DNA of 64,000 nt from Burkholderiaceae bacterium (GTDB taxonomy: Bacteria; Pseudomonadota; Gammaproteobacteria; Burkholderiales; Burkholderiaceae_D). The notes beneath the pieces were generated by a model that ran no database searches, had not been told where the DNA came from, and was given only the letters and a program-made list of their open reading frames with translations. Location of the stretch: NCBI GenBank assembly GCA_018261755.1, contig JAGTRJ010000014.1, positions 1-64,000 on the forward strand, in the 5' to 3' direction. A program made the position numbers and the translations under genes. Of the stretch, positions 28,675 through 37,774 are shown piece by piece; the first letter of the stretch is position 1, and each line of letters opens with the position of its first letter.

Positions 28675-28991
28675 AGGGGACAGACCACAATTGGCCAACT
28701 ACGGCCATTCCCTTTTCCTGCGCCCCGATCTCCCCTTACGCCCGCTCTTATGCGTACAAATTGACCGCAAAGCAAGATTTGACGGAGTATATGGCTAAAG
28801 TCGAGCGTCGGGCCACATATTTAGTGGCTTTTTAAAAATACACTACCCAGTATATTTTTTGGCCTTATTGACCAAAAATGGATTTTGAGTCAGTTATTTT
28901 GATGTGAAGCAGGAGAACTGGCCTGGACAATTTACCGTCGATGGTGAACGCGCACAGCCTATTCAGGGTTAACAATGGTGGGCTGTCCCCT
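28675..28991. repeat. 317 bp segment bounded by 19 bp inverted repeats
   Basis: AGGGGACAGACCACAATTG (28675-28693) and, inverted, AGGGGACAGCCCACCATTG (28991-28973) differ at two positions. GGGGACAG-CCAC motifs of this kind recur in proteobacterial mobile or REP-like sequences; that link is from memory. R1 copy B lies inside. No transposase is encoded, so a non-autonomous or decayed element is the best guess. Confidence 0.5.
28784..28902 (+). repeat. Interspersed repeat R1, copy B
   Basis: Starts GGAGTATATGGCTAAAG and contains GGGCCACATATTTAGTGGC, the core GTATATTTTTTGGCC (core at 28850-28859) and the end TGACCAAAA...GTCAGTTATTTTG. It matches the other four R1 copies and is nested in the inverted-repeat segment at 28675-28991. 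Confidence 0.75.
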
Positions 28992-29168
28992 ATTGCTGTC
29001 CTATTGCTCCTGTCGCTCTAGCGGCGTGGCGCAGCGCTGGGTTAAAGAACCATTCCTTTGTGATGCCGGCGTGCCTGGCGAGCGAATCCGCCAGCGCGTT
29101 CAGCACTTCTTCAAGCTCCGCCTAGGCCAGGAAGCATGGCACGTAGAGATCGACGGACGCAGCCAGGT

Positions 29169-29864
29169 TCAATAGCCAAAATGCCGGCGGGTAATGTGCC
29201 GGATGCGCGCAACATAGCTACCGCGTCCGCGCATGGCCAGCGTGGACGGATGGTCGTTCTGGCCGCGCAAGGCCAGTTCATCCGGATTCTGGCTGCGCTG
29301 GAACTGGCGGAACATTTCCAGCCCTTCCGGCCAGGGGCCGAAGCCTGAAGCGATGTTGATGTGGCCGGCATTTTCCAGCGTGACGAAATCGCTGCCCCAT
29401 TGGATGGCCAGTGCTTGCGCACCGGCGTGCGGCATGAACGGGTCGTTGGTGCTGGCAATCATCAGGCTTGGAAACGGCAGCCTTGCTGCCGGCAGCAGGT
29501 CGCGCACATTTTCAACCTGCTTGCTTTCTCCTTCCAGCATGGCACCGCCGGGCGTGAACCGCTCCGGACTGGCTGGCGCGACCAACATCAGGCCGGCAAT
29601 TTTTTGCGGCCGATCCGATGCCGCCGCCACCGTGGCGAGGCAGCCGAAGCTGTGCGCGATCAGCCATACCGGGCCTGGCGCTTCGTCTATCGCGCACCGG
29701 ATGTTTTGCGCCCAGTAGGCGAGGATCGGATGTTCCCAATCCTGCTGCACGCGCTGGCAATGCTGCAGGCGCTGTTCGATCCAGCTTTGCCAGTGGCCCT
29801 TGCCGCTGCCGTGATAGCCGGGCACGACCAGCGTGGTCAAGCTTGTCATGGCTGGTTCTGTCAT
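29169..29864 (-). CDS. Serine hydrolase, RBBP9/YdeN alpha-beta hydrolase family
   Basis: A 231-residue alpha/beta hydrolase. The nucleophile is in AHSFGC, the acid in STNDPFMPH and the histidine in NAGHINIASGFG. N-terminal LVVPGYHGSGKGHWQSWIE is the RBBP9/YdeN family signature. The substrate is unknown. It begins 24 bp after the stop of the glutathione transferase gene, so they are probably co-transcribed. Confidence 0.88.
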   Translation of the reverse strand: MTEPAMTSLTTLVVPGYHGSGKGHWQSWIEQRLQHCQRVQQDWEHPILAYWAQNIRCAIDEAPGPVWLIAHSFGCLATVAAASDRPQKIAGLMLVAPASPERFTPGGAMLEGESKQVENVRDLLPAARLPFPSLMIASTNDPFMPHAGAQALAIQWGSDFVTLENAGHINIASGFGPWPEGLEMFRQFQRSQNPDELALRGQNDHPSTLAMRGRGSYVARIRHITRRHFGY

Positions 29865-29888
29865 CGCAAGCCCTGTTTCCTGATCGGT

Positions 29889-30530
29889 TTATGGTTCGTG
29901 CCGCAGCCAGGCCTGCAACGACGGCCGCTGCCATTGCGCCGCCACATAACGCCGCAATTTTTCCGCCACCGGATCGCCATTCGCCACCAGACGGTTGAGC
30001 GTGAGCGCCAGTTCGGTGTCGACGATGCTCCATTCGCCAAACAGGTTGCCGCCATCGTCGCCGATCAAGCGCTCAGCCAGCGTGAGCAGCTTGTCCGCAT
30101 CGGCCCGGCCTGCTTCTGATAGCGGCGTGGCGACCGGCTCGACGAAGATTACGGTCGTCGGGCGGTCTTCCCGCAAGGCGAACAGGTCGCTGCGCAGCCA
30201 TGCCTGAATTTGCCTTGCGCGCGCAAGCTGGCGCACATCCGTCGGCAACAGCTTCTGATAGGCTGGTGTGGGAAAAACATCTTCCAGATATTCGATGATG
30301 GCCGATGATTCGGCCAGCGAAAAATCGCCGTGGATCAGAGTCGGCACCTTGACTGTCAGCGACAGCTTCTGGAATTCCGGCGTCCGGTGCAGCTTTTCCC
30401 GGATGTTGATTTGCCTGAGCGTGTATGGCAGCTTTTTTTCCTTCAGCGCGATATAGGCGAACATCGCATACGGGCTGGAATAATTGCTGTCGATGTATAG
30501 CGTGAGTTCGTCTGGTACTGCTGCATTCAT
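29889..30530 (-). CDS. yfcF: Glutathione S-transferase, YfcF type
   Basis: A 213-residue GST close to E. coli YfcF in length and motifs: SPYAMFAYIALKEK at the N-terminal thioredoxin fold, SLAESSAIIEYLEDVF, ARARQIQAWLRSDL and NLFGEWSIVDTELALTLNRL. It acts in glutathione-dependent peroxide or disulfide detoxification in E. coli; the same role here is inferred. The start at 30530 has GGAGA upstream. It lies 37 bp downstream of the interrupted GGDEF-EAL gene. Confidence 0.92.
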   Translation of the reverse strand: MNAAVPDELTLYIDSNYSSPYAMFAYIALKEKKLPYTLRQINIREKLHRTPEFQKLSLTVKVPTLIHGDFSLAESSAIIEYLEDVFPTPAYQKLLPTDVRQLARARQIQAWLRSDLFALREDRPTTVIFVEPVATPLSEAGRADADKLLTLAERLIGDDGGNLFGEWSIVDTELALTLNRLVANGDPVAEKLRRYVAAQWQRPSLQAWLRHEP

Positions 30531-30567
30531 TTCGGTTCTCCGTGTTGTGGCTGTGGTGTTGAGGCTG

Positions 30568-32979
30568 CTAGGCCGCGGCGCGGCCGGGTTCGGCTGGTAT
30601 CTGCCGGTTTTCCAGCAGCAGGTTTTCGAATTCATTGGCCGGCAGCGGCTTGCTGAAAAAATAGCCCTGCATCATTTCGCAGCGGTAATGGCGCATGTGA
30701 ATCAACTGCTCGCGCGTTTCGACTCCTTCCGCGATCACGTGCAGCCTGAGGTTGTGCGCCAGTGCGATGATCGAGGCGACGATCGCGGCGGCTTCTTCAT
30801 CGTCGGTGATGTCGCTGATGAACGAGCGGTCGATCTTGAGTGCATCGATCGGGAATTGTTTCAGGTACGACAGGCTGGAATAGCCGGTGCCAAAGTCGTC
30901 CAGCGCCAGTTCGACCCCGGCATCCTTCAGTTCATGCATGATCTCGATCGCGCGCTCGACATCGGCCATGACCACGCTTTCTGTCAGTTCTATTTCCAGA
31001 TACGGTGCTTCCAGCCCGGTTTCTTCCAGAATGCAGTCAATCAACTGGACCAGGTTTTTCTGCGCGAACTGGCGCGCGGACAGGTTGACTGCCACGCGCA
31101 GCTTGCCCAAGTCTGCATTCTGCCATGCCTTGTTCTGTGCGCAGGCGCGGCGCAGCACCCATTCCCCAATCGGTACGATCAGCCCGGTGTCTTCCGCAAT
31201 GCTGATGAACCGGCCCGGCGGCAGCAGGCCGAGCTTTGGATGCTGCCAGCGGATCAGCGCTTCCATCCCGAGTATCTGGCCGGTGCGCAAATCCACCTGC
31301 GGCTGGTAGTGCAGCACGAATTCGTCGCGTGCGAGCGCTTCGCGCAAATCTGTTTCCAGGCATAGCCGCAGCCGCGCGCGCTCGTTCAGCTCCTTGGTGA
31401 AGAACTGGAAATTGTTGCGGCCGATTTCCTTGGCGCGGTACATCGCAATGTCGGCATGCGTGACCAGGCTTTCAGGCGTGGCGCCATCGTCCGGGAAGAC
31501 TGCCACGCCCATGCTGGCGGTCAGGTGCAGTTTGTGTTCATGGATGACGACCGGCTGTGTGATGGTGTTCATGATGCGTTGCAGTGTTTCCGCCGAAAGC
31601 CGGTTGTTGCCATCGGCCCGATCCTGCAGAATCAGCACGAATTCGTCACCGCCGATGCGCGCCACCGTATCCCTTTCACGCACGGCCGACAGCAATCTTT
31701 TGGCCACGGTCACCAGCAGGGTGTCGCCAGCCATGTGCCCGAGCGAGTCGTTGACGTATTTGAAGTGATCGAGATCGACGAAAATCACCCACATTGCCAT
31801 CGAATCCTCGCTGGCGTGCGCCATCGATTGCTCCAGACGGTTGAGCAGCATCGCCCTGTTCGGCAGGCCGGTCAGCGTGTCATGGTAGGCCAGATGCTGC
31901 AACGCGCTGCGGTTGCGGTGCGACTGGACAGCGAGGCTCAGCCGGTGCGACAGGCTGGTCAGCAGGTGCGTTTCCTCGGCATTGAAGGCATCGCGCTCGG
32001 TGGCGTAGACATTCAGGATGCCGAGCAGGCTATCCCGGTACAGCAGCGGCAGCACGATTTTCGACTGAAAACCGTGCGCAATCGCATATTCTCGCCACGG
32101 CGTGCGCTCCAGTTCGCGGCTGAAATAATTGATGACCGCCGGACGATGGGTGCGCAGCGCGCGGCTGATGGCCGTGGTGCCTGTGCCGCCGGCTTGCAGA
32201 TGAGGCGCAATCAGGTCGAGGTATGTCTGGTGGCGCCCATCCAGTCCGATGGGCACGATATTGTCCTCGTCGTCGCCGGACAGCGAGCCGATCCAGGCCA
32301 TCGGGTAACCGGCTTCTGTCACGACGTTGCAAATGCCTTCCAGCATCGTCTTTTCATCATCCGCGCCCGCGATCACCGCTTCGCATTTGTGTGTCGCCAG
32401 CAGCGCGCGATTGCTGATACGCAATGATTCCTCAAGCCTTTTCTGGATGGTGATGTCACTGCCAACACAGTTGACCAGGCCGCGATCCGGCTTGCCGGAC
32501 GGCATGAACTGCATCTGGTAGCGGAACTAGCGGACATCCCCATCCTGATGGATGATGCGGCACTGGAAGGTTTCGCTTTCCATCGCCGTGATGCGGCTGC
32601 ATATCGCCGCCACGCGCGAACGGTCGCCCGGATGCAGGTATTCCTGCCACAGTTGCGGATTGCGCCGGAATGCACTCGGCAGGCGACCATACAATTTGCC
32701 GACCGACGGGCTGGCGTAACGGACATGCCAGCCAGGGTAATCGAAAGTCCACAGCACGATATCAAAGGATTCAGTGAATCTGGTGAGATGCCGGTTGCCT
32801 GCATTCGTGGCCAGGCTGCGCGCAACCAATTGGTACGCGAAGTCGGATGCCTGCCGGCCAAATTTCTGCTTCAGCGACAGCATGGCTGCGCCGGAAGCGC
32901 GCAGCACGGATATCGCGCTGGCCGGCAGGCGCGAAATGGGATGATCGGCATTGTTGGTGGAATCCTTTTCACTGACCAT
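30568..32979 (-). pseudogene. PAS-GAF-GGDEF-EAL c-di-GMP gene interrupted by an in-frame amber codon
   Basis: One continuous frame of 803 codons plus stop, interrupted at codon 151 by TAG (32529-32527). Upstream part (32979-32530): N-terminal region and most of a PAS domain, ending IIHQDGDVR. Downstream it resumes FRYQMQFMPSGKPDRG, then GAF (about 185-340), GGDEF with intact IGGDEF, and EAL with EALIRW, ELTES, DDFGTGYS and AEGVET. PAS/PAC domains normally have Trp after DG(x)VR, so TGG to TAG is the simplest reading. An ATG at 32514 could restart translation and give a 648-residue GAF-GGDEF-EAL protein. It starts 73 bp after the desulfurase gene on the same strand. Confidence 0.85.
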
Positions 32980-33010
32980 GTTGACGTTCCTGTTGGGATG
33001 TCTGCCGTGT

Positions 33011-33044
33011 GGCGGCGGAATGGGCTTGTGGCCTGACCGCCGCC
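33011..33044 (-). terminator. GC-rich hairpin after the desulfurase gene
   Basis: GGCGGCGG (33011-33018) pairs with CCGCCGCC (33037-33044), 8 bp stem and 18-base loop, just after the stop of the encapsulin-operon desulfurase. There is no T run, so it may only attenuate read-through into the GGDEF-EAL gene or protect the 3' end. Confidence 0.35.
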
Positions 33045-33052
33045 AGATAGCA

Positions 33053-34864
33053 TCAGAAACTACGCCTTCCTGCTGCCAGTTGCTTCAGGCTGGCAACCAG
33101 CGCATCCACCTCACCGCAGGTGTTGTAAAACGCCAGCGACGGGCGCACCGTCGCTTCCACCCCAAAGCGCCGCAGGATCGGCTGCGCGCAATGGTGGCCG
33201 GAGCGAACGGCGATGCCTTCGCGGTTCAGCGCCGCGCCGACTTCCTCGGTGCGGTAGCCGTTGAGCACGAACGACAGCACGCTGGCTTTGTCGCGCGCGG
33301 TGCCAATCAGCCGCAGGCCGGGAACGGCCAGCAATTGCTGCGTGGCATAGCCGAGTAGCTCATGCTCGTAGCGGCTGGCCTGATCGAAACCGATGCGTTC
33401 GAGATAATCGAGCGCAGCGCCCAGTCCGACCGCATCAGCGATGTTGCCAGTGCCGGCCTCGAAGCGCGCCGGTGCCGGTTGGTACAGGGTTTTGTCGAAC
33501 GTGACATCGGCAATCATGTTGCCGCCACCTTGCCACGGCGGCAGCAGATCGAGCAGTTCCGCCTTGCCATAGACGGCGCCGATGCCGGTCGGCGCAAATA
33601 CCTTGTGGCCAGAAAAAATGTAGAAATCAGCATCCAGTGCCTGCACGTTGACGCGCAGGTGCGAAACGGCTTGCGCACCATCGACCAGCACGCGCGCGCC
33701 GGCGCGATGGGCCAGCGCAATGATTTCCTGCACCGGCGTGATGGTGCCAAGCGCATTCGATACTTGCGTAATGGCGACCAGTCGCGTTCTGCGGTTGAGC
33801 AGCTTCTGGTATTCGTCCAGACGGATCTGGCCGCTGTCATCGACCGGAATCACCCGGATTTTGGCGCCGGTTTCTGCCGCCAGTTGCTGCCATGGCACGA
33901 TGTTGGCGTGATGCTCAAGCAGGGAAACGATGATTTCATCGCCTTCGCCGATGTATTTCTTGCCGAACGTCTGCGCGATCAGGTTGATGCCTTCGGTCGC
34001 GCCGCGCACGAACACGATTTCATCGGCCGATTTTGCGCCGAGGAAGCGCGCTACCTTGCTGCGCGCAGCTTCATACGCATCGGTTGCGCGGGCCGCCAGT
34101 TCATGCGCGGCACGGTGGATGTTCGAATTTTCATGCGCATAGAAATACGCCAGCCGGTCGATCACCACTTGCGGCTTTTGCGTTGTGGCGGCATTGTCGA
34201 ACCAGATCAGCGGCCGGCCATTCACGCGTTCGGTCAGGATCGGGAAATCGCGCCGTACCGCTTCGACGTCGAAAGCACCCGGCACGGGCGTCGCGTTCGC
34301 GTTTTTGCCCGCCGCCTGTGCCGGCCGTTTTTCCGGATTGCCCGCAATCGCATCCAGAAAATAGAAGCCTCCGGGTGCTGCCGGCGATGCTTTCTCCGTC
34401 CGTTCGGACGGCAGCGAGTCGAGCAGGGAAGCCAGTTCGCTGGTGCCCGGCAGGCCGAACGATTGCGCAATGATGCGGTTTTCATCCGTCACGCCCGGTT
34501 CAATCGGCGCGGACTGGTAGGCGCTGCCTTCGCCCAGAAAATAATAGGGTGTCGAAGGTGCCGGCGCCGCAGGCGGAGCCGCAACCGGCAATGCGGCGGC
34601 ATAGGCTTCAGGCACGCCCTGTGCTATGCCGCGTTCCGCCGCTGGCGCTGCTTTTGCAATTGAAACCGTTTCGCCGGCAGGCGGCGAGGCGGGTTGCAGC
34701 ACGGGTGCAGGCGCAACCGACAGTGCCTGCATCTGCGGCGCGCCGACCGGCGCTTCGCCTGGCAGCGACGAAAAAAATTCGTTCGCCAGCTGCGTCAGCA
34801 GCGCCACGTCGGGCAAGCCGGCATCCGGCAAGGACGGATTACTTGTAAGTGTCTGGATACTCAT
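33053..34864 (-). CDS. Encapsulin-associated cysteine desulfurase with long N-terminal cargo domain
   Basis: A 603-residue SufS-like PLP cysteine desulfurase expected to release sulfur from cysteine inside the shell. Residues ~200-603 are the catalytic domain (WFDNAATTQKP, PLP lysine in FSGHKVFAPTG, catalytic Cys in RSGHHCAQP). Residues 1-195 are an Ala/Pro-rich, probably disordered extension absent from housekeeping SufS. It carries short conserved-looking blocks: LLTQLANEFFSSLP (22-35), YYFLGEG (107-113), ELASLLDSLP (143-152) and FYFLDA (167-172). In SrpI-type systems such extensions load the enzyme into the shell. The start at 34864 overlaps the encapsulin gene by 26 bp; a TTG at 34891 is possible. 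Confidence 0.93.
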   Translation of the reverse strand: MSIQTLTSNPSLPDAGLPDVALLTQLANEFFSSLPGEAPVGAPQMQALSVAPAPVLQPASPPAGETVSIAKAAPAAERGIAQGVPEAYAAALPVAAPPAAPAPSTPYYFLGEGSAYQSAPIEPGVTDENRIIAQSFGLPGTSELASLLDSLPSERTEKASPAAPGGFYFLDAIAGNPEKRPAQAAGKNANATPVPGAFDVEAVRRDFPILTERVNGRPLIWFDNAATTQKPQVVIDRLAYFYAHENSNIHRAAHELAARATDAYEAARSKVARFLGAKSADEIVFVRGATEGINLIAQTFGKKYIGEGDEIIVSLLEHHANIVPWQQLAAETGAKIRVIPVDDSGQIRLDEYQKLLNRRTRLVAITQVSNALGTITPVQEIIALAHRAGARVLVDGAQAVSHLRVNVQALDADFYIFSGHKVFAPTGIGAVYGKAELLDLLPPWQGGGNMIADVTFDKTLYQPAPARFEAGTGNIADAVGLGAALDYLERIGFDQASRYEHELLGYATQQLLAVPGLRLIGTARDKASVLSFVLNGYRTEEVGAALNREGIAVRSGHHCAQPILRRFGVEATVRPSLAFYNTCGEVDALVASLKQLAAGRRSF

Positions 34865-35768
34865 GATATTTGCCGATCTCCACATCCTCAAGAACTGCCA
34901 GCGCGTCGTCCGTCAGCACGGCCAGCGAGCAGTACAGCGAAATCAGGTACGACGCGACGGCATTGCGGTCGATGCCCATGAAGCGCACCGACAGCCCCGG
35001 GCTTTGTTCGCCTGCCAGACCCGGCTGGTATAAGCCGACCACGCCCTGACGCTTGTCGCCGACGCGCAATAACAGGATGCTGGTCTTGCCATCGACGATC
35101 GGCACCTTGTCGGATGGAATCAGCGGCAGGCCGCGCCAGGTCAGGAATTGCGAGCCGAACAGGCTGATGGTTGGCGGCGGCACGCCACGGCGCGTGCATT
35201 CGCGGCCGAAGGCGGCAATCGCCAGCGGATGGGCGAGGAAGAACGCTGGTTCTTTCCATACCTTCGTGATCAGTTCGTCCAGGTCGTCCGGCGTCGGCGC
35301 GCCGGTGAAGGTGGAGATGCGCTGCGAATCGGCCACGTTGGCCAGCAGGCCGTAATCCGGGTTGTTGAGCAGTTCGCTTTCCTGATGCTCCTTGATGGTT
35401 TCGATCGTCAGGCGCAGCTGTTCCTTGATCTGGTCGTGCGGCACGCTGTACAGATCGGATACGCGGGTGTGTACGTTCAAGACCGAGGTTACGGCTTTCA
35501 GGAAAAACTCGCGCGGCTGTTCTTCGTAATCGACATAGGTTTGCGGCAGTTTGCCCGAACCTTCCTTCGAGCAGGTGACCCGCACTTCTTCCGGATTCTT
35601 GACCTTGTTCAGGCGGTAGATGCCGGATTCGACCGGCGACCATTGCAGCAGATGCGTCAGCCAGCGCGGGCTGATGGTCGATAGCTGTGGCGCGGTTTTG
35701 GTGATGTTGGCCAACTGCCGGGCAGAGATATCGCCCAAAGTTGTGATGGCACTCAGGTTTTCCGACAT
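34839..35768 (-). CDS. srpI: Family 2A encapsulin shell protein (SrpI-like)
   Basis: A 309-residue protein of the HK97-fold family 2A encapsulins, formerly annotated as Crp-like or sulfur-regulated SrpI. Family blocks include LGDISARQLANITKTAPQ at the N-terminal arm, SPRWLTHLLQWSPVESGIYR, PREFFLKAVTSVLNVHTRV, and the end GLSVRFMGIDRNAVASYLIS with LAVLEDVEIGKYHEYPD. It should assemble into an icosahedral shell that encloses the cysteine desulfurase encoded next. GGAGA precedes the ATG. It lies 30 bp after epsC and overlaps the desulfurase gene, fitting fixed co-production of shell and cargo. Known relatives are induced by sulfur starvation. Confidence 0.95.
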   Translation of the reverse strand: MSENLSAITTLGDISARQLANITKTAPQLSTISPRWLTHLLQWSPVESGIYRLNKVKNPEEVRVTCSKEGSGKLPQTYVDYEEQPREFFLKAVTSVLNVHTRVSDLYSVPHDQIKEQLRLTIETIKEHQESELLNNPDYGLLANVADSQRISTFTGAPTPDDLDELITKVWKEPAFFLAHPLAIAAFGRECTRRGVPPPTISLFGSQFLTWRGLPLIPSDKVPIVDGKTSILLLRVGDKRQGVVGLYQPGLAGEQSPGLSVRFMGIDRNAVASYLISLYCSLAVLTDDALAVLEDVEIGKYHEYPDTYK

Positions 35769-35798
35769 GTATTTCTCCAGATTGGTTTGATAAAGGGA

Positions 35799-36767
35799 TC
35801 AGATGCCTGATCCGTCCGTGAATACTTCATGCTGCATTCGCGCCTGGCTGACGTTGCTGCCCGGCGGCAGGCTGTGCGTGATCCAGACATTGCCGCCGAT
35901 GGTCGATCCCTGGCCGATGGTGACCCGGCCAAGAATGGTGGCGCCGGCGTAAATCACCACGTCGTCCTCGACAATCGGATGGCGTGCCAGCCCCTTTTGC
36001 AGATCGCCGGAATCATCGGTCGGAAAGCGCCTTGCGCCCAGCGTGACCGCCTGATAGATGCGCACGCGGTCGCCGATGATGGTGGTTTCGCCGATGACGA
36101 CGCCGGTGCCGTGGTCGATGAAGAAACTGTTGCCGATGGTGGCGCCGGGGTGAATGTCGATGCCGGTTTCAGAGTGAGCAATCTCGGCCACGATGCGCGC
36201 GATCAGCGGCAGGCCAAGCTTGTACAGCCGGTGCGCGATGCGGTGATGGATCATCGCAATCACGCCCGGATAGCACAGCAATACTTCATCCACGCTTTTC
36301 GCCGCCGGATCACCCCGATAGGCGGCGACCAGATCCAGATCGAGCTGGATGCGCAGCTTGCCGAGGCTGGCGGCGAAACGCTGCACGATGCCGACCGCTT
36401 TCGATTCAAGATGAAAATCGGTCGGCTGGCTGCGTTGCGGGCTGGCATGCGCCAGTTCCAGTTTCACCTGCGCCAGCAGTGCGTTCAGCGCGGCGTCGAG
36501 CGTGTGGCCGACATAAAAATCCTCGCTTTCCTTGCGCAGATCCGGCGGGCCGAGCCGCATCGGAAACAGCGCGCCGCACAGTTCGATCACGCTGCTGCGC
36601 AGCGTTTCCCTGGATGGTAGTTCGCGCCAGCTGACTTCGGACAGCCGTCCCTGACTGCGGCGCCATTGCGTTCTGGCGTCGCGCAAGTCAGCGACGATCC
36701 GATCCAGTCCCCAGTTATGGTTCGTGGCCGGGCCGGCCGCTTTCAACTTGTGGACGCTGGCGTTCAT
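35799..36767 (-). CDS. epsC: Serine O-acetyltransferase, EpsC type
   Basis: A 322-residue serine acetyltransferase that makes O-acetylserine from serine and acetyl-CoA. The C-terminal left-handed beta helix of hexapeptide repeats runs from [20 protein letters not shown] through [19 protein letters not shown]. The N-terminal ~150 residues are the longer helical domain of the EpsC group, unlike CysE. The start overlaps the cysK stop (ATGA), so expression is coupled. EpsC and CysK are regular companions of family 2A encapsulins and supply cysteine, the desulfurase substrate. Confidence 0.95.
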   Translation of the reverse strand: MNASVHKLKAAGPATNHNWGLDRIVADLRDARTQWRRSQGRLSEVSWRELPSRETLRSSVIELCGALFPMRLGPPDLRKESEDFYVGHTLDAALNALLAQVKLELAHASPQRSQPTDFHLESKAVGIVQRFAASLGKLRIQLDLDLVAAYRGDPAAKSVDEVLLCYPGVIAMIHHRIAHRLYKLGLPLIARIVAEIAHSETGIDIHPGATIGNSFFIDHGTGVVIGETTIIGDRVRIYQAVTLGARRFPTDDSGDLQKGLARHPIVEDDVVIYAGATILGRVTIGQGSTIGGNVWITHSLPPGSNVSQARMQHEVFTDGSGI

Positions 36768-37741
36768 GCTGGCAGCCCGGCCGCGTCGAACACGCCTTCA
36801 AACAGGACCGAGCTCAGGTAGCGTTCGCCTGAATCCGGCAGGATGGCGACGATGGCCTTGCCAGCGTTTTCCGGCCGTTGTGCCAGCCGCACGGCAGCGG
36901 CCGTGGCCGCGCCGCTGGAAATGCCGGCAATGATGCCTTCTTCGCGCGTCAGGCGGCGGGAAAACTCGATCGCTTCTTCGTTGGTCACCGTTTCGACGCC
37001 ATCGATCAGCGACAGATCGAGCACGTCCGGCACGAAGCCGGCGCCGATGCCCTGAATCTTGTGCGGACCCGGCTTGATCGGTTCACCGGCCTTGGCCTGC
37101 GTCAGCACCGGGCTGGTGGCGGGTTCGACCGCAACCGACTGCAGCGGATGCTTGCGGGTTTGCTTGAAGTAGCGCGAAATGCCGGTGATGGTGCCGCCGG
37201 TGCCGACGCCGGCAACGACGATATCGGTCTTGCCATCGGTCGCATTCCAGATTTCCGGGCCGGTGGTTGCTTCGTGGATGGCCGGATTGGCCGGATTCTT
37301 GAACTGCTGCAGCAATACGTATTTGCCCGGATCGGAGGCCGCGATTTCTTCCGCCTTCGCAATCGCGCCCGCCATGCCGCGCGCACCTTCAGTCAGCACC
37401 AGTTTCGCGCCATATGCCAGCAGCAGCTTGCGGCGTTCGATACTCATCGTTTCGGGCATCGTCAGCGTCAGCGGAATGCCGCGCGCGGCAGCGACGAAAG
37501 CCAGCGCAATGCCGGTGTTGCCGCTGGTCGGTTCAATCAATTCCTTGCCCGGGCCGAGCAGGCCGCGTTTTTCTGCATCCCATATCAGCGCGGCGCCGAT
37601 GCGATCCTTGACCGAGTAGGCCGGGTTGCGGCCTTCGATTTTGACCAGCACGGTCGCCTTGGCATCACCGACGACGCGGTTCAGCTTGATCAGTGGCGTG
37701 TTGCCGATGGAACGCGAATTATCTTCAAACCAGTTTGACAT
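36764..37741 (-). CDS. cysK: Cysteine synthase A (O-acetylserine sulfhydrylase)
   Basis: A 325-residue PLP enzyme making cysteine from O-acetylserine and sulfide. The PLP lysine is in [11 protein letters not shown], the substrate loop is [10 protein letters not shown], the phosphate-binding loop is GTGGTITG and the C-terminal motif is PDSGERYLS. It lies 33 bp downstream of the rhodanese gene and overlaps epsC by 4 bp. It may be dedicated to the encapsulin pathway or serve general cysteine synthesis; no other cysK is in the window. Confidence 0.97.
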   Translation of the reverse strand: MSNWFEDNSRSIGNTPLIKLNRVVGDAKATVLVKIEGRNPAYSVKDRIGAALIWDAEKRGLLGPGKELIEPTSGNTGIALAFVAAARGIPLTLTMPETMSIERRKLLLAYGAKLVLTEGARGMAGAIAKAEEIAASDPGKYVLLQQFKNPANPAIHEATTGPEIWNATDGKTDIVVAGVGTGGTITGISRYFKQTRKHPLQSVAVEPATSPVLTQAKAGEPIKPGPHKIQGIGAGFVPDVLDLSLIDGVETVTNEEAIEFSRRLTREEGIIAGISSGAATAAAVRLAQRPENAGKAIVAILPDSGERYLSSVLFEGVFDAAGLPA

Positions 37742-37774
37742 GATGTGTTCTCCTTGATTTCAATTTCGTAAAAA

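Larger units (their letters stand above)
28567..29168. other. Intergenic region with repeats, no recognised gene
   Basis: About 600 bp hold R1 copy B and an inverted-repeat-bounded segment (28675-28991). Between 29000 and 29130 the minus strand reads as an amphipathic helical peptide (ELEEVLNALADSLARHAG), broken by a stop codon, which may be a remnant of a mobile element gene. I could not identify it. Confidence 0.4.

Noticed and set aside
28975-29175. 66-codon plus-strand frame after the inverted-repeat segment
   Set aside because: No start signal or family; region looks like decayed sequence.
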